A DNA stretch of 64,000 nt. Origin: VRUE01 sp963814915 (GTDB lineage: Bacteria > Actinomycetota > Thermoleophilia > Solirubrobacterales > 70-9). Below are positions 42,269-53,134 of this stretch, piece after piece (positions within the stretch are counted from its first letter, which is position 1; every line of letters begins with the position of its first letter). Under the pieces are notes generated by a model. That model saw nothing but the letters and a program-made list of their open reading frames with translations. It did no database searches and was not told the DNA's origin. The position numbers and the translations under genes were made by a program. The stretch is from assembly GCA_963814915.1 (NCBI GenBank), contig CAWFEI010000008.1, forward strand, positions 22,495-86,494, written 5' to 3'.

Positions 42269-42477
42269 TTCCTCAGCTCTCGATCGACGTCGATCCCGCG
42301 CTCCTTGGCCACCGTCAGCAGGCGCGCGATGTCGCGCTTGGCCTGACCGAGGCGGGCCGTGTTCTCCAGCTCGCCGGTGGCGTGGCGGAAGCGCAGGTTG
42401 AACGACTCCTGCTTGGCGTCGATCAACTTCGCCACCAGCTCGTCGTCTTTCATATTGTGGGCCTCGGCCGCCTTCAT
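42265..42477 (-). CDS. rpmC: 50S ribosomal protein L29
   Basis: 70 residues from ATG 42477. The two-helix uL29 fold is shown by DDELVAKLIDAKQESFNLRF then RHATGELENTARLGQAKRDI and ARLLTVAKERG. It lies at the exit tunnel and docks SRP and trigger factor. TGATG overlap with rplP and four-base overlap with rpsQ. Confidence 0.95.
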   Translation of the reverse strand: MKAAEAHNMKDDELVAKLIDAKQESFNLRFRHATGELENTARLGQAKRDIARLLTVAKERGIDVDRELRK

Positions 42478-42896
42478 CAACCTTCGACCCCCTCGCGCAT
42501 CACGAATTTGGTCCTGATCGGGAGCTTGTGCCCGGCCAGGCGCAGCGCCTCGCGGGCGAGCTCCTCGGGCACCCCGGCCAGCTCGAACATGACTTTGCCC
42601 GGCTTGACCACGGCGACCCAGCCCTCGGGGTTGCCCTTTCCGGAGCCCATCCGCGTCTCGGCGGGCTTCTTGGTGTAGGGCTTGTCGGGGAAGACGTTGA
42701 TCCAGACCTTGCCGCCACGTTTGATCTTGCGGGTCATCGCCACGCGGGCGGCCTCGATCTGGCGGTTGGTGATCCAACCGCGGTCGATCGCCTTCAGGCC
42801 GTACTCGCCGAAGGCGACGTGGCTGCCGCCCTTGGTGTTGCCGCGCATCCGGCCGCGCATCTGTTTGCGGTGCTTGACCCGCTTCGGCATCAACAT
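42477..42896 (-). CDS. rplP: 50S ribosomal protein L16
   Basis: 139 residues from ATG 42896 (ATG 42890 equally possible). MLMPKRVKHRKQMRGRMRGN, RGWITNRQIEAARVAMTRKI and KPAETRMGSGKGNPEGWVAV identify uL16. It lies beside the A-site tRNA elbow. Translation is coupled to rpsC by TGATG. Confidence 0.97.
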   Translation of the reverse strand: MLMPKRVKHRKQMRGRMRGNTKGGSHVAFGEYGLKAIDRGWITNRQIEAARVAMTRKIKRGGKVWINVFPDKPYTKKPAETRMGSGKGNPEGWVAVVKPGKVMFELAGVPEELAREALRLAGHKLPIRTKFVMREGVEG

Positions 42897-43636
42897 CAGC
42901 GACCGCCTCCATCGCGCCCACCGCGACCGCCGCGCCCACGGTCGCCGGGACGGCCGCCGCGCTGTTGGCCCTGCGGCTCGCCGTCGGCGGAGATCTGGTC
43001 GGAGCGGAAGCCCTCGGGCATGACCTCGCCCTTGTTGATCCAGCATTTGACGCCGATCCGCCCCGCGGTCGTGCGCGCCTCGTAGAAGCCATAGTCGATG
43101 TTGGCACGCAGCGTGTGGAGCGGCACGCGGCCGTCGGAGTAGCTTTCGGTCCGCGCCATCTCCGAGCCGCCGAGGCGGCCGGACACCTGCAGCTTCACGC
43201 CTTTGGCGCCGGAGCGCATCGCCGAGGTGAGCGCGCGTTTCATCGCGCGTCGGAAGGCGACCCGGTTCTGCAACTGCTCGGCGATCGACTGGGCCACCAG
43301 TTTGGCGTCGAGCTCGGGGCGCTTGACCTCGCGGATATTGACCTTCACCGGCTTGCCGGTCAACTTGTGCAACTCCTTGCGCAGCGCGTCCACTTCGCTG
43401 CCCGACTTGCCGATCACGATGCCCGGGCGGGCGGTGTGGATGTCGATGGAGACCTCGCCGCGACGCTCGATCGTGATGCTCGAAAGACCGGCGTGGGCGA
43501 GTTTGCCCTCGATGTGGTCACGGATCGAGAGATCCTCTTCGAGCACGTCGGCGAAGCCCTTCTCGTCGAACCAGTTCGATTTCCAGTCCTGGATGTAGCC
43601 GACGCGGAAGCCGCCGGGATGGATCTTCTGTCCCAT
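42896..43636 (-). CDS. rpsC: 30S ribosomal protein S3
   Basis: 246 residues. MGQKIHPGGFRVGYIQDWKS opens uS3. The KH domain is seen at RPGIVIGKSGSEVDALRKEL, and GVKLQVSGRLGGSEMARTES lies in the C-terminal domain. The C-terminal 30 residues are Gly/Arg-rich (RGGRPGDRGRGGRGGRDGGG), an RNA-binding-like tail. It helps unwind mRNA at the entry site. Confidence 0.97.
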   Translation of the reverse strand: MGQKIHPGGFRVGYIQDWKSNWFDEKGFADVLEEDLSIRDHIEGKLAHAGLSSITIERRGEVSIDIHTARPGIVIGKSGSEVDALRKELHKLTGKPVKVNIREVKRPELDAKLVAQSIAEQLQNRVAFRRAMKRALTSAMRSGAKGVKLQVSGRLGGSEMARTESYSDGRVPLHTLRANIDYGFYEARTTAGRIGVKCWINKGEVMPEGFRSDQISADGEPQGQQRGGRPGDRGRGGRGGRDGGGR

Positions 43637-44169
43637 TACAGCTCCCCTTCCGGGCTCAGCGCCACGGCGATGTGGCTGGTCCGCTTGTTGATCGGGGTCG
43701 CCCGGCCCAGCGCCCGCGGCCGGTAGCGGCGCAGCGTCGGGCCTTCGTCGACCGTGATCTCGGCGACCCGCATCTCGTCGGCGACGAGGTCGTGGTTGTT
43801 CTCCGCGTTGGCGGCCGCCGACTCGATCAGCTTGCCGATGTCCTCGGCAGCGCCGCGCGGCGAGAACTGCAGCAGCGCCCGCGCCCGGTCGATCTGCAGG
43901 CCGCGGACCTGGTCGGCGATGAGCCGCGCCTTGCGCGGCGCGATGCGCACGTAGCGCGAACTGGCGCGGACGACGATCGGCGCGGGCTTGGCCTTCGGCG
44001 CCTCTTTTTTCGCAGCGGCTTTTTTCGCGCCCTCTTTTTTGGCGGCGGGTTTCTTCGCGCCCGCTTTTTTCGCAGGCTCTTTCTTGCCGGCTTTTTTCGC
44101 CGTTTTTTTGCCGGCAGCTTTTTTCGCCGGCGCTTTTTTGGCCTTTTTGTCTTTTTTCTCGTCGGCCAT
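43636..44169 (-). CDS. rplV: 50S ribosomal protein L22 with histone H1-like Lys/Ala N-terminal tail
   Basis: 177 residues; the uL22 core (about 110) begins at VVRASSRYVRIAPRKARLIA and ends GRATPINKRTSHIAVALSPE. The first 63 residues are almost all Lys, Ala and Pro (KKAPAKKAAGKKTAKKAGKK and similar), like a histone H1 tail. The tail is mostly written with AAA-AAA-GC codons: nine runs of six or seven A on the coding strand, against general AAG use. The ATG 44169 starts the tail, two bases after rpsS ends. uL22 lines the exit tunnel. Confidence 0.94.
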   Translation of the reverse strand: MADEKKDKKAKKAPAKKAAGKKTAKKAGKKEPAKKAGAKKPAAKKEGAKKAAAKKEAPKAKPAPIVVRASSRYVRIAPRKARLIADQVRGLQIDRARALLQFSPRGAAEDIGKLIESAAANAENNHDLVADEMRVAEITVDEGPTLRRYRPRALGRATPINKRTSHIAVALSPEGEL

Positions 44170-44171
44170 CG

Positions 44172-44447
44172 TTACTCGGCTCCCTTGCCGGTGCCGGAGT
44201 GGGCGCGGAAGGTGCGGGTCGGCGCGAACTCGCCCAGCTTGTGGCCGACCATCGACTCGGAGATGAAAACCGGAACGTGTTTCTTGCCGTCGTGGACGGC
44301 GATCGTGTGGCCGACCATCTCGGGGAAGACCGTCGAGGTCCGCGACCAGGTCTTGACCATCTGCTTCTGGCCGGAATCGTTCATGGCGCTGATCCGCTTC
44401 ATCAACGCCGCTTCCACCCACGGCCCCTTTTTGGTCGAGCGTCCCAT
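44172..44447 (-). CDS. rpsS: 30S ribosomal protein S19
   Basis: 91 residues. MGRSTKKGPWVEAALMKRIS and IAVHDGKKHVPVFISESMVG (then HKLGEFAPTRTFRAH) are diagnostic of uS19. It lies in the 30S head with S13. The gene abuts rplB directly. Confidence 0.98.
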   Translation of the reverse strand: MGRSTKKGPWVEAALMKRISAMNDSGQKQMVKTWSRTSTVFPEMVGHTIAVHDGKKHVPVFISESMVGHKLGEFAPTRTFRAHSGTGKGAE

Positions 44448-45293
44448 CTACCTGCCCTTCTTCTTGCCGCGCTTGCGGCCGCGCACGATGTACCGGTCGG
44501 ACTGCTTGCCCTTCTTGCGCGTGCGGTAGCCGAGCGTCGGCTTGCCCCACGGGGTCACCGGGTGGCCGCCGGGAGTGTGGTGCGCCTCGCCGCCGCCGTG
44601 CGGGTGGTCGACCGGGTTCATCGCGACACCGCGCGTTTGCGGGCGCTTGCCCTTGTGGCGGCTGCGCCCGGCCTTGCCGACCTTCATGTTCTGGTGCTCG
44701 GCGTTGGAAAGCTGGCCGACCGTCGCGCGGCACTCGGCGCGGACCAACCGCATCTCCGAGGAGGGCAGGCGCAGGGTGACCATCTCACCCTCCTTGGCGA
44801 TCAGCTGGATCGCGGTTCCGGCGGCACGGCCCATCTTGCCGCCCTGGCCCGCGGTCAGCTCGACGTTGTGGACGATCGTGCCGGTCGGCATCTCGCGCAG
44901 GCTCAGCGCGTGCCCCGGTTTGATGTCGGCGCCCTGGCCCGACTGGACCGTGTCGCCGGGCTTCAGCGCGGCGGGCGCGAGGATGTAGCTCTTCTCGCCG
45001 TCGGCGTAGTGGATCAGGGCGATGTAGCAGCTGCGGTTGGGGTCGTACTCGATGCTGGCCACCGTGGCCGGCACGCCGTCCTTGAGCCGCTTGAAGTCGA
45101 TCTTGCGATAGCGCCGCTTGGCGCCGCCGCCGCGATGGCGCGCGGTGACGCGGCCGTTGGAGTTGCGGCCACCGCTCTTGCGCAGGCCTTCGGTCAGCTT
45201 CGCCTCCGGCTCGGAGGCGGTCAGCTGCTCGCGCAACGGGTACGTCGCGAAGCGGCGTCCGGGACTCGTCGGTTTGGTTTTGCGGTTCGGCAT
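44448..45293 (-). CDS. rplB: 50S ribosomal protein L2
   Basis: 281 residues, normal length. GGRNSNGRVTARHRGGGAKR, LALIHYADGEKSYILAPAAL read as YIALIHYADGEKSYILAPAA, and the active-site-proximal MNPVDHPHGGGEAHHTPGGH are clear; the essential His is present. It supports peptidyl transferase and subunit joining. Confidence 0.98.
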   Translation of the reverse strand: MPNRKTKPTSPGRRFATYPLREQLTASEPEAKLTEGLRKSGGRNSNGRVTARHRGGGAKRRYRKIDFKRLKDGVPATVASIEYDPNRSCYIALIHYADGEKSYILAPAALKPGDTVQSGQGADIKPGHALSLREMPTGTIVHNVELTAGQGGKMGRAAGTAIQLIAKEGEMVTLRLPSSEMRLVRAECRATVGQLSNAEHQNMKVGKAGRSRHKGKRPQTRGVAMNPVDHPHGGGEAHHTPGGHPVTPWGKPTLGYRTRKKGKQSDRYIVRGRKRGKKKGR

Positions 45294-45303
45294 CTCTTCT
45301 CCC

Positions 45304-45597
45304 CTACGCGGTCTCGGCGCCTTCGAACAGCTCGATCCGCTCGCCCGGCATCAGCTGGACGATCGCCTTCTTCCAGCCGCGCGTCCGGCCTTTGCTGAGG
45401 TTGCGGCGCTTCGGCTTCGGCCGCACCTTAGAGGTACGCACCTCGGCGACGGCTACGCCGAAGATCTCTTCGACCGCGCGGGCGATCTGGGTCTTGTGGG
45501 CTCGGTCGGCGACGCGGAAGGTGTACTTGCCCTCGGCGATCAGCGCGTAGCTCTTCTCCGAGACGACCGGGCTGACGATGATGTTGCGGGCGTCCAT
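45304..45597 (-). CDS. rplW: 50S ribosomal protein L23
   Basis: 97 residues from ATG 45597; the longer frame to 45786 lies in rplD. IIVSPVVSEKSYALIAEGKY, KTQIARAVEEIFGVAVAEVR and KVRPKPKRRNLSKGRTRGWK are diagnostic of uL23, the tunnel-exit docking protein. TGATG overlap with rplD. Confidence 0.97.
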   Translation of the reverse strand: MDARNIIVSPVVSEKSYALIAEGKYTFRVADRAHKTQIARAVEEIFGVAVAEVRTSKVRPKPKRRNLSKGRTRGWKKAIVQLMPGERIELFEGAETA

Positions 45598-46220
45598 CAG
45601 GACAGCCTCCCCTTCAGGGTCTCCAGCGCCTTTTCGGAGATCACCAGGGACGCGGCGCCGATCGCGTCGGCGACGCCGATCGCGCCGACCTCGACGACCG
45701 TCACCCGGTCGATGTTGCGAAAGCTCTTCAGCGCGCCGGTCTCCTCGGCGTCGAGGACGACGAGGGTCGGCTGCTTGGCGCCCCATTTCGCCAGCGCCTC
45801 GGCGGCGGCTTTGGTCGACGGGGTCTCGAAGGCAGCCGGGTCGAGAACGGCGACGCTGCCGCGCTCGGCGTGGACCGAGAGCGCGGCGCGCATCGCCTTG
45901 CGGCGTGCTTTGCGGTTGACCTTGACCGTGTAGTGACGCGGCTTCGGACCGAAGGCGACGCCGCCGCCGAAGCGGTTGGGCACGCCGAGCGTGCCGGCAC
46001 GCGCGCGGCCGGTTCCCTTCTGCCGCCAGGCCTTGGCGGTGGTGAAGGCGACCTCGCCGCGGGTCAGAGTCGAGGCGGTGCCGCGACGACGGGAGTTGAG
46101 GTCCGCTCGCGCCGCCTCGTGCACCAGCGACTGGTGGAAGCGCTCGCCGAAGAGCTCTTTGGGCAGGTCGGCTTTGGTCGTCTTGCCGAGCACGGCCGCT
46201 TTGGGCCCCTGGCTAGCCAT
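45597..46220 (-). CDS. rplD: 50S ribosomal protein L4
   Basis: 207 residues. The tunnel loop is RRRGTASTLTRGEVAFTTAK followed by WRQKGTGRARAGTLGVPNRF. LPKELFGERFHQSLVHEAAR is the conserved start. In other bacteria L4 feeds back on S10 operon expression. Overlaps rplC by eight bases. Confidence 0.97.
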   Translation of the reverse strand: MASQGPKAAVLGKTTKADLPKELFGERFHQSLVHEAARADLNSRRRGTASTLTRGEVAFTTAKAWRQKGTGRARAGTLGVPNRFGGGVAFGPKPRHYTVKVNRKARRKAMRAALSVHAERGSVAVLDPAAFETPSTKAAAEALAKWGAKQPTLVVLDAEETGALKSFRNIDRVTVVEVGAIGVADAIGAASLVISEKALETLKGRLS

Positions 46221-46842
46221 CGGTCCTCACCTCGATCAGGGCGTTGCGCGAGCCGGGCACCGAGCCCCGCAGCAGCAGCAGGTTGCGCTCGACGTCGATG
46301 TCGGCGACTTCGAGGCCGCGCTGGGTCTTGCGCTTGTTGCCCATCTGGCCGGGCATCCGCTGCCCTTTGAAGACGCGGCCGGGGAAGGTGCTGGCGCCGA
46401 TCGCGCCCGGCGCCCTGACGTTGTGGGAGCCGTGGCTGACCGGGCCGCGGCTGAAGTTGTGACGCTTGATCCCGCCCTGGAAGCCCTTGCCGATCGAGAT
46501 GCCGGAGACTTTCACCCGCTGGCCCGCCTCGAAGGCGGTGACGGTGACGTCGTCGCCCACCTTGGGGCCCTCCTCGGCGCCGAGGTCCTCGTCGCGGAAC
46601 TCGGCCAGGTGGCGCAGCGGCGGCGCGCCGGCCTTCTTCAGGTGGCCGAGCTCGGCCTTGCTGAGCTTGCTCTCCTTGACCTCGTCGAAGGCCAGCTGCA
46701 CGGCGGCGTAGCCGTCGCGCTCGGCGTCACGGACGGCGGTCACCTTGCAGGGCCCGGCCTCGATCACGGTCACCGGCACGACCTCGCCGTCCTCGCGGAA
46801 GACCTGCGTCATACCGAGCTTCTTGCCGAGGATCGCAGCCAT
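46213..46842 (-). CDS. rplC: 50S ribosomal protein L3
   Basis: 209 residues. ILGKKLGMTQVFREDGEVVP, KGFQGGIKRHNFSRGPVSHG and RVFKGQRMPGQMGNKRKTQR are uL3 hallmarks, including the glutamine-containing loop near the peptidyl transferase centre. Seven bases separate it from rpsJ. Confidence 0.98.
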   Translation of the reverse strand: MAAILGKKLGMTQVFREDGEVVPVTVIEAGPCKVTAVRDAERDGYAAVQLAFDEVKESKLSKAELGHLKKAGAPPLRHLAEFRDEDLGAEEGPKVGDDVTVTAFEAGQRVKVSGISIGKGFQGGIKRHNFSRGPVSHGSHNVRAPGAIGASTFPGRVFKGQRMPGQMGNKRKTQRGLEVADIDVERNLLLLRGSVPGSRNALIEVRTDG

Positions 46843-46849
46843 CGCTCCC

Positions 46850-47170
46850 TTAGAGGCGGATCTCGATATCGACGCCGGCCGGCAGCGAGTCCAGGCGCTG
46901 CAGCGAGTCGACCGTTTTCGGCGACGGCTGGAGGATGTCGATCAGGCGCTTGTGGGTACGGATCTCGAAGTGCTCGCGTGAGTCCTTGTCCTTGAACGGG
47001 GACTTGATCACGCAGTAGACGTTTTTCTCCGTGGGAAGGGGCACCGGGCCGGAGACGCTGGCGCCGGTGCGCTCCGCGGTCTCGACGATCTCGCGGGCAG
47101 CCCGATCTATGGCGTCGTGGTCGTACGCCTTCAGTCGGATGCGAATTTTTTGGGCCGCGATAGTCGCCAC
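46850..47170 (-). CDS. rpsJ: 30S ribosomal protein S10
   Basis: 106 residues. IRIRLKAYDHDAIDRAAREI, GPVPLPTEKNVYCVIKSPFK and DSREHFEIRTHKRLIDILQP are diagnostic of uS10, which also acts as NusE in antitermination. First gene of the S10 block; the preceding 155 bases (47171-47325) hold the tuf terminator, hairpins and presumably the S10 promoter. Confidence 0.98.
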   Translation of the reverse strand: MATIAAQKIRIRLKAYDHDAIDRAAREIVETAERTGASVSGPVPLPTEKNVYCVIKSPFKDKDSREHFEIRTHKRLIDILQPSPKTVDSLQRLDSLPAGVDIEIRL

Positions 47171-47218
47171 GGTCTGTTCTCTCTCTTGTTCCTTCCCCGC
47201 CCGTCTTACCGCGCGGAA

Positions 47219-47252
47219 GGGGCGCCGCCCCTTGTTGGTGGGGCGCCGCCCC
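47219..47252. repeat. Tandem G+C-rich hairpin repeats upstream of rpsJ
   Basis: GGGGCGCCGCCCC occurs at 47219-47231 and 47240-47252, separated by TTGTTGGT. Each copy can fold as a GGGGC/GCCCC hairpin, and the two can also pair with each other. They lie in the rpsJ leader region. Confidence 0.65.
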
Positions 47253-47277
47253 GGTCGTATGTGCTTTTCAGTTGTCT

Positions 47278-47295
47278 CGCCGCTAGCCAGCGGCG
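47278..47295. repeat. 7-bp-stem hairpin in the tuf-rpsJ gap
   Basis: CGCCGCT (47278-47284) pairs with AGCGGCG (47289-47295) around AGCC. Read on the minus strand it follows the tuf terminator. Confidence 0.5.
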
Positions 47296-47317
47296 AAAAG
47301 GCGGGCCGCGGCCCGCC
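47296..47317 (-). terminator. Intrinsic terminator after tuf
   Basis: On the minus strand, a perfect 18-base palindrome GGCGGGCCGCGGCCCGCC (47300-47317) is followed by TTTT (47299-47296). It starts nine bases after the tuf stop codon. It would separate tuf from the S10 operon transcript. Confidence 0.7.
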
Positions 47318-47325
47318 CCGGGGTG

Positions 47326-48510
<1,185 letters not shown>

Positions 48511-48587
48511 CTGCTCTCCGTTCTACCTTTCGAAGTCTGGGGTTTTTTGCTGCTGCCTGATGGCGAACCTGGGAAATATAGCCAGAT

Positions 48588-50699
<2,112 letters not shown>

Positions 50700-50716
50700 G
50701 GTTCTAAGTTAGAGAG

Positions 50717-51682
50717 TTGCCTTTTATGAAGTGGGGACGAGCGAAATCTGAGAAATCGGCGCCGGCCGGCAAGAGCCGCCGGAGTCGGCGCATGAAAAAG
50801 GCCCTCGCGGGCCCGGCGAAACGATCAGCAAAGAAGAAGCCTGAGCGACGCGCGATGATAGCAGCGCGCCTGCGGGGCACGTTCCTCTGGCTATACCCGA
50901 GGAACGTGCCCCGCAGGGCACGGGCGCTGAGTCGGCGGATCGATGCGGGGGTCAACGGGCTGCTTGTGCGGGCGTGGGGGCCGCTTGTCCGGACCGGTCG
51001 CTCGGCGCGCAGCCTGGCGGTTCGGCTGGTCCGGCGGCTACGGCCGCTCGCCGTCCTCCTCTTCCGCCTCCTCGGGCGAATCGAACGGCTGCTGCGGCGT
51101 GCTGTCCGCGACGGCGGGCGGGCGGCGACCCGCGCCAGCGGCGCGCTCACTCCCCAGCGGGCGATCTGCCTGGCGATCGTCGCCGCGGCCGCCTGCCTGC
51201 TCGTCGCCCAGTTCGTCGACTACCGCGCGGTCGAGGTCGGCCAACCGGGCTATGCCGGGCTGCTCGCGGCGAAGGCGCCCGCGGTCGGCGCCGAGAACGC
51301 CGGCAGCGCCCACGCCTACCTGCTGGTCCCGCTGGCTGCGCTGGCCGCGGCGCTCGCCCTGGTCGCGATCGCCAACGAGCGGCGGCGCGGCCTCGGCCGG
51401 GTCGTCTTCGCGCTCGGCCTGCTCGCCCTTGCCACGATCCTCCTCGTCGACCTGCCGGCCGGTCTCGACGCAGGGGCCGCGGCCTCGCGCTTCGCCGGCG
51501 CCGAGGCTGTCCTCTACGACGGCTTCTACGCGGAGATCGCCGCCGCCGTGGGCCTGATGCTGGGCGGCGCCCTGCTCACCAATGCCCACAAGGTTCCCAC
51601 CCGGCGTGGATGCAGACGGCGAAAATCAAGCATGACAAGGATGCAGGGAGGTCGCCGCCGCACGCGCACTTCCAGTGCGTAA
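50717..51682 (+). CDS. Conserved membrane protein between fusA and rpsL, start uncertain
   Basis: The supported core lies at about 51130-51590. Three hydrophobic segments are visible: CLAIVAAAACLLVAQFVDYR, LLVPLAALAAALALVAIA, and the region VFALGLLALATILLVDLPAG plus EIAAAVGLMLGGALL. VDYRAVEVGQPGYAGL is a distinctive motif after helix 1. The first 80 residues are Lys/Arg-rich and cross a 19-bp hairpin (50869-50917), so the true start may be later (ATG 50792, ATG 50855 or GTG 50966). The last residues and the stop (51680-51682) are encoded by repeat copy C. Function unknown. Confidence 0.65.
   Translation: MPFMKWGRAKSEKSAPAGKSRRSRRMKKALAGPAKRSAKKKPERRAMIAARLRGTFLWLYPRNVPRRARALSRRIDAGVNGLLVRAWGPLVRTGRSARSLAVRLVRRLRPLAVLLFRLLGRIERLLRRAVRDGGRAATRASGALTPQRAICLAIVAAAACLLVAQFVDYRAVEVGQPGYAGLLAAKAPAVGAENAGSAHAYLLVPLAALAAALALVAIANERRRGLGRVVFALGLLALATILLVDLPAGLDAGAAASRFAGAEAVLYDGFYAEIAAAVGLMLGGALLTNAHKVPTRRGCRRRKSSMTRMQGGRRRTRTSSA
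50869..50917. repeat. 19-bp perfect inverted repeat
   Basis: The arm at 50869-50887 (CCTGCGGGGCACGTTCCTC) pairs perfectly with 50899-50917 around an 11-base loop containing TATACC. It lies 170-218 bases upstream of the fusA start, inside the uncertain N-terminal part of the plus-strand gene. It could be a terminator-like barrier in the fusA/membrane-gene divergent region or an operator. Confidence 0.7.
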
Positions 51683-51730
51683 GCAAGGCCACCGACCGAG
51701 GACGCAGCCAGGCGCAGGTTTGCAGCGGTC
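51629..51730 (+). repeat. Dispersed hairpin repeat, copy C
   Basis: Directly upstream of rpsL and in its sense. It shares AAGGATGCAGGGAGGTCG, GCGCACTTCCAGTGCGTA, GACCGAGGACGC and GTTTGCAGCGGTC, in order, with copies A and B. The hairpin CGCACT-TCC-AGTGCG keeps its stem. The upstream membrane gene reads into it and stops at its hairpin. Confidence 0.75.
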
Positions 51731-51746
51731 TGTACCATGCCGGGCC

Positions 51747-52142
51747 GTGCCGAACACGAACCAACTCATTCGCAAGGGCCGCAAGCGCCCTAAGAAGAAG
51801 ACGACGACGCCGGGCCTCAAGTCGGGGCAGGGGCGCAAGAAGAGGGTCTCGGCTCCGCAACGACGCGGTGTCTGCACCCGCGTCGCCACGGTAACGCCGA
51901 AGAAGCCGAACTCGGCGCTGCGCAAGATCGCGCGTGTTCGCCTCACCAACGGCATGGAGGTCACCACCTACATCCCGGGCGAGGGCCACAACCTTCAGGA
52001 GCACTCCGTCGTCCTCGTACGCGGCGGCCGGGTCAAGGACCTGCCGGGCGTCCGCTACAAGGTCGTACGCGGCACCCTCGACGCGGCCGGGGTCTCGGAC
52101 CGCAAGCAGGCCCGCTCGCTCTACGGAGTGAAGGCCTCCTAA
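51747..52142 (+). CDS. rpsL: 30S ribosomal protein S12
   Basis: 131 residues from GTG 51747, giving PNTNQLIRKGRKRPKKKTTT. The decoding-centre loops are VTPKKPNSALRKIARVRLTN and the VRGGRVKDLPGVRYKVVRG segment. Both streptomycin-linked lysines (in TPKKPNS and GGRVKDLPG) are wild type. TACCAT ends eight bases before the GTG. rpsG follows two bases later. It stands apart from fusA-tuf. Confidence 0.97.
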   Translation: MPNTNQLIRKGRKRPKKKTTTPGLKSGQGRKKRVSAPQRRGVCTRVATVTPKKPNSALRKIARVRLTNGMEVTTYIPGEGHNLQEHSVVLVRGGRVKDLPGVRYKVVRGTLDAAGVSDRKQARSLYGVKAS

Positions 52143-52144
52143 CC

Positions 52145-52615
52145 ATGCCGCGCCGCTCCGCCGCAACGATCCGCCCGGTCGAACCGGACGCCCGCTTCCG
52201 CAACCGGCTCGTCCAGCAGGTCATCAACAAGGTGATGAGCGACGGCAAGAAGTCGCTTGCCGAGCGGCTCGTCTACGACGCTCTGGCGATCGTCGGCGAG
52301 CGCTCCGGCGAGGACGCCGTGGAGACGCTCGAGGCGGCGATCAAACAACTCACCCCGGTGCTCGAGGTCCGCTCGCGCCGGGTCGGCGGCGCCACCTACC
52401 AGGTGCCGGTCGAGGTTCCCGCCCGCCGCGCCCGCACGCTCGCGGTGCGCTGGCTGGTCGACTTCGCCCGCAACCGCCGCGAGTACTCGATGTCCGAGCG
52501 CCTCGCCACCGAAATCCTCGACTCGACCCAGCAGCAGGGCGGTGCGTGGAAGCGCAAGGACGACATCTACCGCATGGCCCAGGCGAACAAAGCCTTCGCT
52601 CATTACCGCTGGTAG
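52145..52615 (+). CDS. rpsG: 30S ribosomal protein S7
   Basis: 156 residues, standard. MPRRSAATIRPVEPDARFRN, KVMSDGKKSLAERLVYDALA and GGATYQVPVEVPARRARTLA are diagnostic of uS7, the primary binder of the 16S 3' domain. Coupled to rpsL with two bases between stop and ATG. No fusA follows on this strand. Confidence 0.98.
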   Translation: MPRRSAATIRPVEPDARFRNRLVQQVINKVMSDGKKSLAERLVYDALAIVGERSGEDAVETLEAAIKQLTPVLEVRSRRVGGATYQVPVEVPARRARTLAVRWLVDFARNRREYSMSERLATEILDSTQQQGGAWKRKDDIYRMAQANKAFAHYRW

Positions 52616-52616
52616 C

Positions 52617-52622
52617 TAGCCT
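52617..52622 (+). promoter_or_regulatory. Candidate -10 element, HAD-like gene (leaderless)
   Basis: TAGCCT ends six bases before ATG 52629, right after the rpsG stop. It would give the HAD gene a transcript independent of rpsLG. Confidence 0.4.
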
Positions 52623-52628
52623 GGCCGC

Positions 52629-53105
52629 ATGAGTCGGCCGATCCTCGCCGTCGACGTCGACGGCGTCATCTCAATCTTCGGATTCGACGAGCCGCCATCC
52701 TCGACCGAGGCGAGGTTCGAGCTGGTTGACGGGATGGTGCACTGCATCTCCCTCGCAGCCGGGGAGCGGTTGAAGCGGCTGGCGGAGGTCTACGAACTCG
52801 TCTGGGCGACCGGCTGGGAGGACAAAGCCAACGACTACCTGCCGAACATCCTCGGCATGCCCGAGCTCCCATTTCTCAGCTTCGACGGCGCCGCCCGCTT
52901 CGGCTCGGCGCACTGGAAGCTGGGCCCGCTCGACGAGTACGGCGAGGGCAGGCCGCTGGCCTGGATCGACGACAACTTCGACGAGAGCTGTTACGAGTGG
53001 GCGCGAGGCCGCGACGAGCCGACCCTGCTCGTCCCCACCGAGCCCCACCTCGGCCTCGAGGAGGTCCAGGTGGAGGCGCTGATGGCCTGGGTCCGGGGCA
53101 TCTGA
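52629..53105 (+). CDS. HAD-superfamily-like protein
   Basis: 158 residues. The N-terminal LAVDVDGVISIFGF is a HAD motif I (DxDG). ELVWATGWEDKANDYLP is a motif II-like segment (ATG with Trp), and LAWIDDNFDE is a motif IV-like acidic pair. The compact form with W-A-T-x-W resembles the HAD domains in some RNA-repair-type (Swiss Army Knife) proteins, where a secreted or phosphate substrate is unknown. It probably acts on a phosphate ester. The reading frame is clean and starts after a -10-like hexamer. Confidence 0.75.
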   Translation: MSRPILAVDVDGVISIFGFDEPPSSTEARFELVDGMVHCISLAAGERLKRLAEVYELVWATGWEDKANDYLPNILGMPELPFLSFDGAARFGSAHWKLGPLDEYGEGRPLAWIDDNFDESCYEWARGRDEPTLLVPTEPHLGLEEVQVEALMAWVRGI

Positions 53106-53121
53106 GGCCAGGCGGGCCGTC

Positions 53122-53127
53122 TACACT
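53122..53127 (+). promoter_or_regulatory. Candidate -10 element, small membrane protein gene (leaderless)
   Basis: TACACT ends seven bases before ATG 53135. Confidence 0.4.
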
Positions 53128-53134
53128 GGCCACG

